Source: Streptomyces fradiae (GTDB taxonomy: Bacteria; Actinomycetota; Actinomycetes; Streptomycetales; Streptomycetaceae). From it: a DNA stretch of 64,000 bases. Under the pieces are notes generated by a model. It saw nothing but the letters and a program-made list of their open reading frames with translations. It was not told where the DNA came from and searched no databases. The stretch covers positions 4,030,001-4,094,000 of the forward strand of contig NZ_CP065958.1 of the NCBI RefSeq assembly GCF_041270065.1. The letters are read 5' to 3'. The position numbers and the translations under genes are program-made. Positions 62,438 through 64,000 of this stretch are shown here, piece after piece (the stretch's first letter is position 1; each line of letters starts with the position of its first letter).

Positions 62438-64000
62438 CTAGTTGGTGCCGATCTTCGCGAGCAGGTCCACGATCCTGGCCTGCACCTCGTCGCTCGTCGA
62501 ACGCTCGGCGAGGAACAGCACCGTCTCGCCCGAAGACAGCGACGGCAGCTCCGCCTCGTCGAGGTCGGTCGAGGTGTAGACGACCAGCGGGGTGCGGTTC
62601 AACTGCCCGTTCGCCCGCAGCCAGTCGATGATCCCGGCCCGCCGGCGGCGCACCTGCATCAGGTCCATCACCACCAGGTTCGGGCGGATCTGCTGGGCCA
62701 GCGCGACCGCCTCGGTGTCGGTCGCCGCCCGCGCCACCTGCATCCCGCGCCGCTCAAGGGTCGCCGCGAGCGCCTGCGCGATGTCCTCGTGCTCCTCGAT
62801 GACCAGGACGCGCGACGGATGCTGCTCGCTGTCCCGGGGCGCCAGGGCCTTGAGCAGGACCGCCGGATCGGCGCCGTACGCCGCCTCCCGGGTCGCCTGC
62901 CCGAGCCCGGCCGCGAGCAGCACGGGCACCTCGGCCGCCACGGCGGCCTGCCGCAGCGACTGCAGCGCGGTCCGGGTGATCGGCCCGGTCAGCGGGTCGA
63001 CGAAGAGCGCGGCCGGGAAGGCGGCGATCTGCGCGTCGACCTCCTCGCGGGAGTGCACGATCACCGGCCGGTAGCCGCGGTCGCTCAGCGCCTGCTGCGT
63101 GGACACGTCCGGCGCGGGCCAGACGAGCAGCCGGCGCGGGTTGTCCAGCGGCTCCGGGGGCAGTTCGTCGTCGACCGGCTGCGGCAGCGGCTGGTTCGAC
63201 ACCTCCACCGCGCCCCCCGGCCCGTCCAACGGCTCCGGCCCCTCCGCCGAGCCCTCGGCGGGCGCCTCTATGGCGTACGCGCGCCCCTCGGACGCCTGCG
63301 CGGGAGCAGGCACCGGTACGGGCACGGGCACGGGCACGGGGGAGGGCATGGGTACGGGAGAGGGCACGGGCGGCTCCACCGGCGGGTGGGCCGTCGCCGC
63401 CTCGGGCGCGGGCTGCCGGCCCTCCGCCGCCGGGTTTCCGAGCTTGCGCCGCCGGCCCGAGGGCGTGGCGGGCGTGGCACCGGCCGGTACGGGCGGGGTG
63501 GCCGGCGCGGGCAGCGGCGCGGCGGGCGTCGGCACGGCGGAGGTCGGTTTGGCGGGTGTCGGCACGGCGGACGCCGGCTTCGCGGTGGCCGACTGGACGA
63601 AGGGCACGCCCTGACCGAGCGTCCGCACGCTGAACGCCCGCCCCTGCGTCCCGCCGTCACGCGTCGTCGGCCCTGCGGGTGCCGCGGGTGCCGTGGGTGC
63701 CGTGGGCACCTCGGGCGGCAGCGGTACGGAGCCGGTGCCGGTCGCGGAGGGCGCGGGAGGCGCGATGGGCAGCGGGTGCGGCTGCGGCGGGGTGTGGTCG
63801 TCCTCCGGGAGCGTCCGTACGGCCTCGTGCGTGCTGTCCTGCGCCTGCGCATCGCCCGCGTGCGGTTCGGCGCGGTCGGCGTCGGCGGGCGGCAGCGCGA
63901 ACGGCGTGCGCGGTCCCGCCTCGGCCGCCGCCGCGCGCTCCTGCGCCGCCGCGAGCGCCCGGCGGCGCCGGCCGGTCGGCTGTGGGGCGGCCTGCTCGCC
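62438..64000 (-). CDS. Large Pro/Ala-rich protein with two receiver-like domains (5' end outside window)
   Basis: The frame is open from the right edge; at least 520 residues. Most of the N-terminal visible part is a Pro/Ala/Val low-complexity linker (for example PSPVPMPSPVPVPVPVPV). Two flavodoxin-like domains end the protein: RRLLVWPAPDVSTQQALSDR with FVDPLTGPI, and SRVLVIEEHEDIAQALAATL with VVMDLMQ (likely phospho-Asp), YTST, and FLAERS where receivers usually have a Lys. Such ends occur in Streptomyces hybrid histidine kinases with a long linker; the kinase part would lie beyond 64000. Receiver 1 seems degenerate. Confidence 0.7.
   Translation of the reverse strand, partial: GEQAAPQPTGRRRRALAAAQERAAAAEAGPRTPFALPPADADRAEPHAGDAQAQDSTHEAVRTLPEDDHTPPQPHPLPIAPPAPSATGTGSVPLPPEVPTAPTAPAAPAGPTTRDGGTQGRAFSVRTLGQGVPFVQSATAKPASAVPTPAKPTSAVPTPAAPLPAPATPPVPAGATPATPSGRRRKLGNPAAEGRQPAPEAATAHPPVEPPVPSPVPMPSPVPVPVPVPVPAPAQASEGRAYAIEAPAEGSAEGPEPLDGPGGAVEVSNQPLPQPVDDELPPEPLDNPRRLLVWPAPDVSTQQALSDRGYRPVIVHSREEVDAQIAAFPAALFVDPLTGPITRTALQSLRQAAVAAEVPVLLAAGLGQATREAAYGADPAVLLKALAPRDSEQHPSRVLVIEEHEDIAQALAATLERRGMQVARAATDTEAVALAQQIRPNLVVMDLMQVRRRRAGIIDWLRANGQLNRTPLVVYTSTDLDEAELPSLSSGETVLFLAERSTSDEVQARIVDLLAKIGTN

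Overview
The window is high-GC (about 70-73 %) actinobacterial chromosome, almost certainly Streptomyces. Codon use is strongly GC3-biased, GTG starts and ATGA/GTGA stop-start overlaps are frequent, and several families typical of the genus occur: SpoIIE-type PP2C, RsbW-like ATPases, orphan Prim-Pol proteins, ALF-repeat toxins and a SigE-family sigma factor. A one-mismatch ParB parS site inside efeB and two groups of DnaA-box-like sequences (before kptA and before serS) suggest the oriC-proximal core of the chromosome.

Layout. 1-4467 is the right end of a RiPP cluster: a YcaO C-terminus, a two-domain SagB-like dehydrogenase, a stand-alone SpaB_C/thiopeptide-type protein and a JmjC oxygenase, tightly spaced in one operon. 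4565-9594 holds small housekeeping genes (kptA, a MerR regulator, an alpha/beta-hydrolase-SDR fusion, an M24 peptidase). 9830-13355 is a two-ATPase/two-permease ABC operon. 13387-21180 holds an MFS/GntR pair, lpd, a rhomboid-like gene, a HAD phosphatase, serS and pheA. 21272-27505 is a copper/haem envelope cluster (efeB, CopC-CopD, PCuAC, SCO1, YcnI, a membrane protein) on the minus strand. 27778-38279 carries stress-signalling and envelope genes (two RsbW-like kinases, a PP2C-like protein with an altered metal site, pepP, a Prim-Pol, a SEC-C protein, GDPD, HtrA).

38320-52382 is an integrated element bounded by 90-bp perfect direct repeats. Each repeat covers the 5' half of tRNA-Ser(TGA) plus about 50 bp of its upstream region; the complete tRNA is at the right end. 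The cargo is a TIGR02391-like protein, a decayed tyrosine integrase, a secreted ALF-repeat/HINT/RNase polymorphic toxin with a barstar-like immunity gene, a small secreted protein, and three consecutive secreted trypsin-fold proteins. All three lack the catalytic histidine and each ends in a different repeat module.

52344-64000 returns to core genes: a Prim-Pol protein, a small Asn-rich secreted protein, a five-gene operon resembling the mycobacterial igr cholesterol side-chain operon (two acyl-CoA dehydrogenases, MaoC-DUF35, MaoC, Ltp2-like aldolase) behind a TetR-type palindrome, a DUF1906 secreted protein, a SigE-family sigma factor, an acyl-CoA ligase behind another palindrome, and the C-terminal part of a large protein with atypical receiver domains that runs off the right edge.
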